Positions 31,382 through 42,968 of a stretch of 64,000 nucleotides of DNA are shown piece after piece. Position numbers and translations under genes: made by a program. The DNA comes from Sanderia malayensis. Its lineage: Eukaryota > Cnidaria > Scyphozoa > Semaeostomeae > Pelagiidae. Each line of letters opens with the position of its first letter. Position 1 is the first letter of the stretch. Below the pieces are notes generated by a model, which was given only the letters and a program-made list of their open reading frames with translations, had not been told where the DNA came from and searched no databases. Where the stretch lies: positions 4,278,001 through 4,342,000 of the forward strand of contig RQOL01000532.1 of assembly GCA_013076295.1 (NCBI GenBank), in the 5' to 3' direction.

Positions 31382-32631
31382 TGACTAGATTAGGCCTAGA
31401 AAACAGCTTACCTGGAATTACGATGACAGATGCTTTGACATATCTTTCTCGGCCATTAACATCATCTAAATTGTTTCTCTTGACTCGAATCAGTATTTGC
31501 TATAACCATTGACAATATGAAAAAGCTTCCAATCTATTTTGCTGTTTTTTCAACGGGCGAGTGTCTTCCTGGATTCTCTCTCAACGTTTGTTCTCTGCTT
31601 CTCTACTTTGGGCGATTGAATTCAGCGCAAAGGTTGAATAATCCGCGTGCCAAAGGTTTTGTACTCATGAAGCAGACTGGGCGCTAAAACAGTCATCCAA
31701 AGACCATATTAGGCTTCTCATTCACACGAGAGCCGGAAATGCCAATCTTAGATACCGCTGGTAAGATGGGCTCGATGTTATGACAATTCAAGAAATCGAT
31801 ATTAAACGCATGCGTACCGTAAAATCTCTCACACGCGTATGCAGCTTGATCGTAACCTGATTAACCAGAGTGACAATTGTTTAAAACTTCTTCTGTATTT
31901 CATTAATTTTGTTTAGTTTTAATGAAAAAACATTTCTATCAAGCCCCATGCAAGATATAAGCAATCACGTGATACTCTGCCCTAAAATGTTTTATTTCGG
32001 TGTGAATTTTAACATAGAAATGTCAAAAATTATAATAAAACTCAAAACCCAATATGTCATCCCAAAGGTCTAATCAAGTACTATTCAATGGTATTATTTT
32101 TTACACCCTTACAATGAACCAATAAAAATACGGTGGCATTTCATGCAAAATGTGTAAAAATGACGTCATTAAAAACAATACTTCCGCATTTTACCTTATT
32201 CTCAGACCTTGCATGTAATTCATATAAAAGTTATTTGCTAGATTGTTTGAACTGGGCTAAATAAAGATTTCACTATAAAGAAGTGCAAGTTTTTTTCTTA
32301 GGTTACCTTTGTCAATGTATTAAGAAAAGAATAAAATTTTTACCTCTTTAAAGATGCGCCCAAAAAATTGGTCATTTCGCAGTTGCTTTCAAAACAACTT
32401 CATGCCATAAAAATGCTGAGCTAGAAAACAAAAAGGTTAATTAGAAAACTATGCACGGTATATTATACAGATAAATAGCAATAAATTACGGTTGAATGTG
32501 GGCCTAAATATTCACCTGCTCGCTTCAATTCAACTTTTTGAATTGAGCTCTAGCACTGCAAAATAATCGACGTCCCCAGATTGCAGAAAGTAAAATAAAA
32601 GAATGCACAATAGAAATTTACCTGTCTTCGT

Positions 32632-32745
32632 TATATGTTTACGTTCAAAATTAATTCCATCACATGCAACCATGAAGAAAACCAGGATCGATAATTTGAC
32701 AACACTTCTTCTTTTCTGAGGCGCGAAGCAACAAAAAAGGCGCAC
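32632..32745 (-). CDS. Possible first exon of a secreted protein
   Basis: The minus-strand ATG opens MRLFCCFAPQKRRSVVKLSI followed by LVFFMVACDG, a plausible signal peptide, then INFERKHITKT ending at a good donor (ACAG/GTAAAT). A candidate next exon with acceptor TTTTCTAG at about 32421 would close after about 11 more residues, giving a peptide of about 50 aa. The model rests on splice signals only; no family is recognised. Confidence 0.25.
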
Positions 32746-33263
32746 GTAGGAAGAAAGGAAATATCAAAACCGAGAAGAATTTGCTTCTCCATCAAGATAA
32801 CATAATATATCTATTATAATATCTTGCTTGCATCCAATCAAATTCGTTCTGTAACTCCATTGGTTCAAAATGACACGACTTGGGAGCTGAGCAAATTCCA
32901 TTGCTTTTGCAAACAACCAATAGCATGAAAAACAAAGCACCACTTACTTGGTAAAAAACTAAAAATTTTATTATTGAATAGATGAGCTGTACAACTACAC
33001 GAGCAGCCGAATTTTATACTGCAGTTGCTGACGTACATTCAACAATTTTATTGAAAAAGTAATTGTTTATTGATAGCTATTGTAAAAGCCTTTGCTAAAT
33101 TTTCTGAATTTGATAAATTTCTAGGTAAAAAGTCAATGTTGCGCGGGCACATTCTTGGGGAATTTCAAAGAAAGACGATTTTAATTTTTAATTGACAAGC
33201 AACAGCAATAACACTCAATTTTATCAAACGTGTCAGCTCTCTTCTTAATAGCAACTTGCTAAG

Positions 33264-34849
33264 TCACGCGTGTCTAAGAAAAATTGATCTTACCCAAGAG
33301 GTCCAAGTTCTTGAGCCTCGTTTTCGTATATTCCTTTCATCTTGTAGTAGCCTCAGTTCCTTGAGATATTTAACTTCATCTCGTGTCATCCTTTCGCACA
33401 TGGCTCTCGCCACAAATGGAACATCTTTTCGCAATTTTAGCAACCTCACATCTGCCGAATCAGTTTTCGATGACGTGTATATACCCTTACGTAAGCACAC
33501 CTCGGCCATAATCTTATTCTTATAGCGAAGCAGTTTGACGTCGTCCCAAAAATCTTGCCCCATAGAGTTCAGAACCTTCCAGAAAGTCTTATTATAGTGG
33601 TTATATAGCTGCACGTCGGCATAGCTCCAGCGTCGAATCTTACTCTTCAATTTATTGGTTATGTTTCGCTTACGGTATCGTTCGTTCAGATTGAAGTACA
33701 CCAGATCATCCAACTCTAAGCATAGCAAACGTTTGAGCAAAACAAGTGACTCATCAAAGTACTCCTTTATCATGACGAAATCAAATTCAGCATCCAAATG
33801 CTTGATTGCCTCACGAATTCTATTCTTGTTGTCAAAATCCCTTGACTCTAGGCCTAAATCATAGAACATGCCATTACGAATCAGCTTCAACCTGTCACTG
33901 TTGATTCGCAAATCTTGCGTGAGGACATAATTGACAAGAACACTCTGCGGATCGATGAAGAACTTTTCAAGTGGGTCCGACGAATTGTCCATGCCAAGGA
34001 TCTTATCAAGAGTCATGTAGGAAAATGTGCTCTCAAATTGAGTAACTGGGTCCCTGAGTATGGTTAAGTAAAGCGTATCGTTTGGCATTAATTGGTTCAT
34101 AATTTTCTTGTTATAACGTGCATGGTTGCAGAGTATGTTTGGAGTCGAACCGTTCAGTGGGTGAAATGAGTCCAGCTGGAAGTACCATGGCCAATCCAGA
34201 CGATTTTGTCCGACCTTTGGAAGAACAAAATTCAATCCTCGTGACTCACCAAATCTATTGAGTATATTAGTGACGGTACTACTGCCCGCTTTGTGGGTCT
34301 TAATGAATACGATATTTTTCTTTGGCGTACAGCGATACCTGCAATATAATGAAAGAGTTAGCTATTGGCAGCATGCAAGAATAAGAAAGGCTGCAAGTCA
34401 AAAGAGATACTTTCTGGCATTTCTTACTATCGGGAATGGTGGAACTTCCTTCCATAATTCATAAACAGCTACACAATAATAAATGGCAAAAATCTGACGA
34501 CAATAAAGACTGCATACGTTGGAAGGAAAATAATTCGCAGGTTAAATAAGTTGGTACTAACTAAATTAAATAAAAAATTCCATAATTTCACTCACTTCTT
34601 TGGAATATTAGCATTTATAGCAACATCGCTATCAATTTCCATGTTCATGGAAGTTGTTTTCCTGGCCAAGTCTTTGTTACAAACATAATAACGAAGAAAT
34701 ATGGGTACTATAATACAATTGATCAGCAGCACAAATAGACAATATTTCAGTTTTAGGAAAAAATTTCGCATCATTTTCTGGCTGGTAAAACTAGATATGA
34801 AGAAGTTGTTTTTGCTCGTTGTATATCTAAGCTTGGAGTCTCTTGGCAT
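33264..34849 (-). CDS. Galactose 3-O-sulfotransferase (Gal3ST family)
   Basis: Two exons: 34849-34596 and 34338-33264, 442 aa. The split Lys codon joins exactly (AA/G), with donor GTGAGT and acceptor TTGCAG. It is a type II Golgi membrane enzyme: short cytosolic tail, a membrane anchor at about residues 28-52 (LKLKYCLFVLLINCIIVPIF), a stem, then the catalytic domain. The PAPS-binding 5'-phosphosulfate loop is IVFIKTHKAGSSTVTNIL (about 94-111), and the 3'-phosphate site is LTILRDPVTQFESTFSYM. N-glycosylation sequons (NGS, NDT, NSS) are present. The family moves sulfate from PAPS to the 3-OH of galactose in glycolipids and glycans; human members are 420-490 aa, so length fits. The acceptor sugar cannot be told from sequence. 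It is divergent (head to head) with the TRP gene, 1.3 kb apart. Confidence 0.85.
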
Positions 34850-36183
34850 TGGAATATCAGCAAAGCATCAGAATCTATTATGAAGCCTTTCTTTTCAAAC
34901 TACACCTACCGTTAGATCACATCTATACGGTAAATTATCATTGGAGGTAAAGTATTCCACTTCAGATCCATCGTGAACTGCTTGATGCTTATAAAATCCG
35001 GTATTTTATTTTCTTCTCCTTCTTTTCTCAAAATTGTCTTTGTTTATCAGAGCAAAAATACATATCTTTTCAAGCCTGTTGATGCTTCCTTGATCAAACT
35101 CACATAACCAGGTAGTTACATAGTCTCAAAATCAATTCCATAATTTTCGATTTGAAGAATCTGACATGATTTTCATTTCAAGCTATTGCAGTTTTAAGAA
35201 TGCCATTCATGCAAAGCGTTATTCATCAAATAAGACAAAAAGATCAGGGCCTAAACTATATATCTACCAACAAAGGCAAACCAAGGACGGTCAATTGGAA
35301 CCAGCATAACCCAATTGACCGATTGGTCAACAGATCATGAGTACCTGTTGAGAATAGTAACCCGGTTAAATTATCAAGCAACAATTACAACCAAAACAGT
35401 AAAACACAGATACACAGATAATACAATCAAATCTTGATATTTCGAGTTAGCTGGATAACTGGTCTTTTAATACAACTAACTCCCAGCTTGATGAACATCT
35501 AATATAACACGGTACTTCTTGTTCGTTATACCGGGATTCTTCCACTCCATTTTACTCAAAACAATGACTTTTCAGTTAAAGCTTTAGAAAATACAGTTTC
35601 ATCTAGCTGAGTTGCATTTAAAGGAAAGAAACGCAATGATGAGCGTGAGTTCATACTCGAACACAGGTCCTATTCTCTGGACAAAAGATCTTTCGTTCAA
35701 GCTTTAATCAGTTGCAAAATATTCTGGAAAGATGACTAAGCCACATATGAGGAAAACAAGTAGTTAATATAAATTATACAGTGAAGTTTTGTAATGCCAC
35801 AAATAGCATTATATAACCAAACTCCATGCTCTTATAGCAACCATATTATTTAAGAACTAAACCACTAACAAAGCAACGTAGTCAAGCGAAATGGAATCCC
35901 TTTCAAATCTGTGCGAGGCATATGAGTGTAACGAATCAATTGTTTAAAAAGACTCTTTATTTATAACTATTTTGAAATTCAACACAACCGTAGGCCAAAG
36001 ATATCGAAAAATCAGGTTGGAATATTGAAGAGTGAAATTTAAGTTGAGCATCTCCAACAACTAATAAAAACTCAAACAAAACTGTTCTATATTAAGCCAG
36101 CAACGTGTTTGAAGGGCATACGATAAAAGCAAGTGGAACGCGGCAGTGGTAATCAGCAAAGCAGACTGAAGCTATTTTTGAAA
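34850..36183. other. Intergenic between divergent genes
   Basis: 1.3 kb between the Gal3ST start (minus) and the TRP start (plus), so it must hold both promoters. No clear TATA or repeat was seen. Confidence 0.5.
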
Positions 36184-39100
36184 ATGGTGCTTTCAACCTC
36201 CAATGGGCAATACAAAACCGAGCGAAGGTCTTCAACACGCAAAAGAAGGAATCCAATTTTACAAGATGAAGCTTCAAATACAAAAGAGAGTGAGCTACCA
36301 GGAAAGCTCTGCATTGAAACCAATTCAAACAAAACGAAAGAGTCCACGAAGAGCGGACTCGCTGGCAGCGAAGAGCTTTTGGCCTATTTTCACCGCCTTT
36401 CAGGTAAAGAAACCCATGGTGAATTGATTGACGTGCAATACATCGTGGCATTACTTGCAGCCGGGGCAGATATAAACGTCACGGACAGATATGGACAGAC
36501 AGCATTGCACGCAGCGGCACGCGACTGGCACCCAGATGTAGCGCGGTTTTTGATCGACAACGGCGCGGACGTAAACAAGCAGGATATATTCGGTAGAAGT
36601 CCGATTTTTATAGCAGCCGCACTTGACTATGCAGAGATGATAGAGTTCCTTGCCAGCAAAGGAGGTTAGTATAAATGCAGTGGAATTCTGATGTAATGAG
36701 ACATACTCTCTTCCATAGTATCATGCACTCAGGTATAGTCCGCCAAGTGTCCATTGAACGGCTTCATAGCAAATGTAAAGCATTATTTGAATATCCTTTT
36801 CTTTTAACTACTTCCATAAATGTTTCCAAATTCAATTCCTATTGTTTAGAAGTGTTGGCTTCTTTGGGGGGTCTTGGTCCCAGTTCCCTTGGCGAGACTT
36901 CTGAGCACATGCGTTCGATTTGGAGCAGTACGAGTACGAACACAACCAGTCAACGTTAGCCGCAGCCAACTCTGATTCACGAACCGAATTTACTTACTAT
37001 AGTTATATCTTTATATGTATTATCTTGTTGCTACCATTAAGGGAAATTATTCCGTACTCGATACCTTTTTTATGCATGCTTAACCTTACGACACAACACC
37101 TATTTAGCTAGGACTCTTTCTCATTAATACTCTACAAGCGTCCCCGTGTCTTGGCTAAAATCGTCATCTAAATTACTTGTATCCAAAGTAACACCAAAAG
37201 TATCCGAAATGGTTGTACTACGGGGCATTCCATCCTTTATAATTTCTTTCTGTCTGTGTATTTACAAGAAAATTCCTCGAAAGGGTCCGACCAAAAGGCC
37301 GACTCAAAGATGGGCAAAAATTGACAAATAAACGGAGAGATAGAGATATATTTCTGAAAAATTGTTAACGTTCCCTGCATTTATTAGAAGCCCTTTGACA
37401 AAGCTTTGACAAAGCTTCCGTAAGAGGTTTGGATACTTCGTTAGATGGGGCCGGGTGCGACATTGTCACGTTAAACTAATTTCAACCAGGTACTCCACAA
37501 AACGTTGAACGTCAAACAAAAACCTCTCAGGCCACCACAAACATAATGCAACTACTGTAATGCTGCTATTATTAGTTTTAATATTTTAGGGGGGCTTCTA
37601 TTCGAGGGACGCGCTTAAAAGAGGGAAGCGTTTATTAATAAACATCTAATGATGATTACACTTAGCGTGAAACTCTGAGAAACAACTAAAAAAGTCTGGT
37701 TCCAGAAGTATAATTTTAAAAAACATCTAAATATCTATTTCAAAGTCATCATCAACATCGTCTTCCTCGATGATGTTAAAAGAAGGACCAGCTTTGGTTC
37801 TGTGTGTTTCATATACACGCCCCTCTACAAGGGGGCGTTTAATAGAGGGGGCGTTTATTAAAAATAATTTTAATATAGGGGGCCTTTATTCGAGGGGGCG
37901 TTTAATCGAAGCATTACGGTACATGACTTTCCTTGCAGCAAATATTCACATGAGAACATTTGGGGAAATGCAAGTGCCTCTACATTACGCTGCAAAAAAC
38001 GAAGCAGTCTCTTCAATAAGATGCCTCATAAAGCTTGGCGCAGATACCTCAGCAAAGGATTATAAAGAAAGAGTTCCACTATACATAGCTGTCTATCATG
38101 GTAGGTCAAAATCTAGGTTAGTTCAAACTGAAAAGATTGCTTTAGAGCCCTTATCATGCATCCTTATACACACTATACAACAACTGTTACTTCTTTCTAA
38201 TCGGAGCCACATTCAAATCTCACACAAACACTCTAGGCTGTGATGATGCTGTGGAGTATCTATTGGACATTGGATGCCCCGCAGCAGTCTATGATAGCAA
38301 AGGAGAATCGGCAATTGCAATGATGGTTGAGAAGATGCCATCAATCGCTTACAAAGCATTGCATCAATTCATTATTACAGATGAAGTGGCTGGCAGAAAA
38401 ACGTATTTTCTGAGCTCGTTAGATTCGGCTCAATTGAAAGGCAACGATGAAAGAAAAACTGTTTTAGATGTAAGTAGCTAATGTATTGTGCCGTTAGATC
38501 AATTCATTGGCTAGCTAGCATTTCTAAATAATTACTTTTCATAACGCTTCGGCGCTGAACAGAGCCTCACACACCAAAAAGAGGCCTGACACTGATTACG
38601 ATAAGAAATTGACCATGTTGCAAAGGGAGTATCACTCATAAGCAACTTTTTTCATCAAATGTAAAACTGGTAACTGTAAGTGGGTATGATAATTATGCTA
38701 GTAACAATACTGCTTATGTTTCTATTTCAGTTGATAGTGAAATACAATGAAGTGGATCTACTGTATCATCCTCTGATTAGAAGACTTATGGAACTGCAAT
38801 GGAAACAATATGGGTTTCGTGGAGCTATGCTGTACCTAGTGATTAACCTTGTTTACGTTCTACTCTGGACTGCGTTGGTAATTATATATGGTGCCAAGCG
38901 CGATGCTTTCAGACCCAAATACTACTGGAATCTCATATTGGCATTTATCGCTTTGACCATGAACATCATATTTATGGTTGAGGTAAGAAATTGTTGTTGA
39001 TAATCAAGACCCCAGGTCCACGAAAAATTGTTACATTTTGTGCACTAAAGACACCGTTCAATCAGCTAAGGGCATTTTGACTCGCGACGCGCATGCGCAA

Positions 39101-42100
39101 GCAAGTAGATGTTGGTGAGTGGGGAAAAATGTTGTGTTCTGTTTTCGTGTCAGTGTCCTGTGTTTCTGTTTACTTTGCCCATATAAGGCATGTGCCTCAG
39201 ATTCAAACGTTCACCTTAGATTTGAAGTGAGGCTACCAAGTATGATATCACTTTGCAAGTTTTTCATTGGATAAAATGTAAACTTGTTGAAACAACAAAA
39301 AAACATGACGTACCATACTAGATGCTGGGCACGCTGTGGCAGGGGGGGACCACGAGCACGATCATGCACGGAAACGGAGAGCATTTTTGACTCGTTGTTG
39401 GAAGCATCAGGTGAAAAGAAGAACATTTTCTAGTTGTTTTGAAAAATGAAAGTTTTCTAACCTTGATGAAACAAGATCGAAAACTGAAGTCAAAATATTT
39501 GCTTGAGTGGTCTCAAAACAAATGTTTTTTGAATTTGCTGCGTTCAATCCTGAAAATTAAATCCAGAGTATTCAATTTTGCTCAAGCTCAACTTTTAGGC
39601 TCGCAAGTGTGATTTGATATTACTTTCTTCACTTTCTCGATTATACAGTGAAATAAAAGCCATCTGTCGCGAGTCACCTCAAGGTTCCTTTGATTAAAAC
39701 TAACGTTCACACTGTTGTTTAATTTGTTACGCATGGTAGGCGCGAAAGCTTCGGTACTTTCACTGAACTATATACTTTTTAACGCCACAGCAAATCTATG
39801 CCATGCGAAAGACTGGATACTCCGAACGATTGTGGAAGAAAGAGAGGATAGAAAACATAGAAGAAGATAAAAGATTCTGCCACCCACAATGGCCAGACGA
39901 AAGAAAGTCATTAGAGGCCCAGATTGATGTATACGACAGGATGGTTGGCGACCATTACAAAAACCCATGGAATTATATGGATTGCATCTCTGCAATTGGT
40001 ATAATTATCTTGTGGTGCTTGCAATTTGCAAGGCTGTACGGCAACCTGTTCAACTTGGCAATGCGCGTTACCATTGAAATTAACATAATAATCATCATAG
40101 TTCTAACTTGGTTAAGGTTTATGAAAGCCTGCAAAGCGTTTCCAATTTTTGGACAGTTCATTGTAATTCTTGGTAAGACCATCTGCTAATGCATTCGTTG
40201 TGAGTTAATTCATCCTTGTATGTCTAATGTGTGTGCATGTGGTCAGTTTGCACCTGCTAATTGGACCTTGGTGCGGAGTGGAGGTTGACATCAGATAGAG
40301 GCCAAAACATAATGATCTCAATAATTCTAAAATTGCATATTATTTAAATGTATAGGCATTTTAGTTAAACTTGGATCTGGAAAATAAAATCCAGAGTGCG
40401 ATACAGCGAATTTGACATAATGGGCATTTAAAGGATCAGCGGTACTGTCCCATAAGAACAGGTGTCCACTATATAAAATTGGTGACTCCGATATGGTTAA
40501 ACAAATGTTCAATTTTAAATAAATTTTTCATATCATGTCGTTTGATGTTGAAATGTATTATATTTTGCCTTATATATTTTTACTTCTCCTGCAGGAAGCA
40601 TTATAACTGCGATTGGGCAGTTCGCCGTTCTCTTCCTGATATTTTTCGTTCCATTTACTGCGGCATTTTGGATTTTCTTTGGTGGTGACAAAAATGCGGC
40701 TACCATTTCCCAAAAAGTGAAACCAGGTCTTGCTGAAGCATTTCGCAAATACAATGATGTGGTAAAGTTACCATTATTTGATTAACAGCACTAAAATCAA
40801 GTTCAATCTCTCCCTGGTCTGAAATATACTCTTCAACACTGGATGATATTCCTTCATAGTAATAATGAGATGGTATTACTTCATTACAATTATCATCATA
40901 AAATTCCTGCAAATGGAATGATATTCCACTACTGTGAAACTCCTCAAAAGTAGCTACTAAAACAACTCCTGGCCGCATCCAGCTTAGAAGAAGCACTATT
41001 TATTAAACCCAGCATTTATCTCTTAATGTATCATTTAACCAACTAGTAACCTTTACTCAATTGCAGGTATACACCGTGTGGACATTGACTCTCGTAATTG
41101 GCTTTCCATTAAAGGCAATACAGGCAATTGAAAAATACATCGCAAACATCTACGTATCGACCTACTATTTCTTTATGTCTGTTGTCTGTTTGAACCTGTT
41201 CATAGCCTTGCTGTCACTAACCTTCAGTCGGTTGTACAATTTGGCATACAAGTATGCCCTACTTGAGCAGGCAAAATCAAACCAGTTCATTTGGATGTTT
41301 CTTCGGCGAAACAGCAGGAGACAGTTGGACAAATTTCTTCAAAACAAATGCAGTCCTCTGGTATGTAGATTGCAAACTTGCTCTTCCTTATACTTGTGTA
41401 TTCATATGAACACCCTCTTATACATGTTTTCGTGTAGACACCCGGTGTCTCTACCATTTGCCATTTGCCGTTTTTCACCAGTTTATTGCCTTGGTTTAAA
41501 GCTTTCCCAAGGATGTGGTTCACAACATTCAATGCCAACGTAAACGACACGACCCTTAAAATTCCTTAACAGCCCCCTTCCCCTCAACGCCAAAAAACCC
41601 CACGGACCCTGCTGGTTATCAAATGAGAAAAATAAAATCTAACCTCGAATTGTTGAATCCTTAAAAATTCAAATATGTTATAAATGGCTAAGACTTGATC
41701 TTATTCTTGCTCCACGGGCATAAACATTAATGGAACTATCCCTGATAGCATCAGAGATTTTGCTTTCATCCTATTGTGTGTATCAGGGGAAATGGCGAAC
41801 ACACCTGTATACGTCTACAGTGATAAAACGTCACCTTTCGAAAAGCACAGCTTTGCACTGCTATAAGCGGACTGTGTTGGGTATTAGGAGGGGGTTAGTA
41901 ATGCGGGATTTCCTTACTTTTAGATTGAAAAACTTGGCTTCAGAGAATCCAAAAGGAAAACTGACGAACCAGCGGGTAATCGGTGGGAAAGCGTGAAACG
42001 TGAAGGCAACAATTTGATCACTCTTTTAAATGAGAAAGCTGACAAATCCAGTCATCAACAAAGGTTTGCGCTGAAGAAAATTGGTCATCAACTCGCGGCT

Positions 42101-42313
42101 GTCGAAAGAAATCAACACGATTATGAGGCTGCTCTTTCATCCTTGCACAAACTGAAAGTTGAGAATATGAAAATACTGAAGCTTCTAGGTGGGTAACTGA
42201 TCGCTTGCTACTGTAACGTAACACGGCCGCATACAAGGATATGAGAGACAAAAAACTCATTTATCTCATTTATTGCAGGTTTACAAGTGAAGAAGAAAAA
42301 TTCAGATAGATGA
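36184..42313 (+). CDS. Ankyrin-repeat TRP cation channel (TRPA-like), 756 aa
   Basis: Nine exons join in one frame: 36184-36664, 37939-38100, 38237-38469, 38731-38982, 39791-40172, 40595-40761, 41067-41360, 41924-42188, 42279-42313. The total is divisible by three and all junctions are GT-AG. A basic, Ser-rich N-terminus is followed by 4-5 ankyrin repeats (for example DRYGQTALHAAARDWHPDVA, then MQVPLHYAAKNEAVSSIRCL). A linker leads to S1 (exon 4, YLVINLVYVLLWTALVIIYG), S2-S4 (exons 4-5), S5 (exon 6, FAVLFLIFFVPFTAAFWIFF), the pore loop at the exon 6/7 junction, and S6 (exon 7, FFMSVVCLNLFIALLSLTFS). The C-terminus is predicted coiled-coil. The ankyrin number and the HPLIRRLMELQWKQYG link before S1 point to the TRPA branch, but at 756 aa it is shorter than TRPA1. 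The pore reads TLTLVIGFPLKA and lacks the acidic residue usual after the filter Gly. If exon 8 is not spliced it ends at TAA 42194-42196, at almost the same length. Ligand or stimulus unknown. Confidence 0.85.
37589..37922. repeat. G-rich MITE-like repeat in TRP intron 1
   Basis: GGGGGC(G)TTTA/TTCGAGGG words recur (about 37590, 37624, 37830, 37845, 37877, 37897). It ends CGAAGCATTACGGTAC. Opposite-strand GCCCCTCTACAAGGGGGCGT at about 37818 gives fold-back potential. No coding function. Confidence 0.6.
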
Positions 42314-42968
42314 ATGAACCACGTGAGAAAACAAGACTCAAGGTTAAATATTAGTTATTAATCAGAGGTTTACTTTTTGCTTTTTTGCTATTTTCGGGTT
42401 GGAAATTAATAATACTTGTAATGCAGCTAATGTCACCATAATCAACCATTACTCATTATTCAATGCTTCTAAAAAGAGATATCTAATGGTATTGGCGGCG
42501 GTAGATCTCTGCAATTGAAGCAAGGCATATTCTGCCAACAATTACTTATCAAGCATGAATCAGATCTTGCAATCTGCAACGATGTTCATGTAAAGTTCTT
42601 TGCGTTGATATTCTAATAAATCAGGCGTACACATGACCAATCACAGTAATCCAGCAACATGAGCTGTCGCACGGTGCCTCTTTTCGAACAAGCAACATCT
42701 GAAAAATCCTTAACTCATCAACGCTGTAACCCAGCAGCCAAATCTCTAAATAAAATTCTTGTAGTGAACCAAGCACTGGTTACATCGCACTGATGTAAAA
42801 TGTTGCAGTGGTACAAGTTGCTGCTCCACAGCCATAAGAACAACCCAGTGCTCCATATTCTCTTTCCATAAGGTATTTTTTGCATTGTTCATAGCACTCT
42901 ATGCTGTTCTCTCTTTTGGCGGACGAGTCGGTTGATTCTATAGCATACTAAGATACCACCTCTTTGTG

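Noticed and set aside
36133..36183. Longer TRP N-terminus beginning at a GTG codon
   Set aside because: Nuclear genes start at ATG; the first in-frame ATG is 36184.
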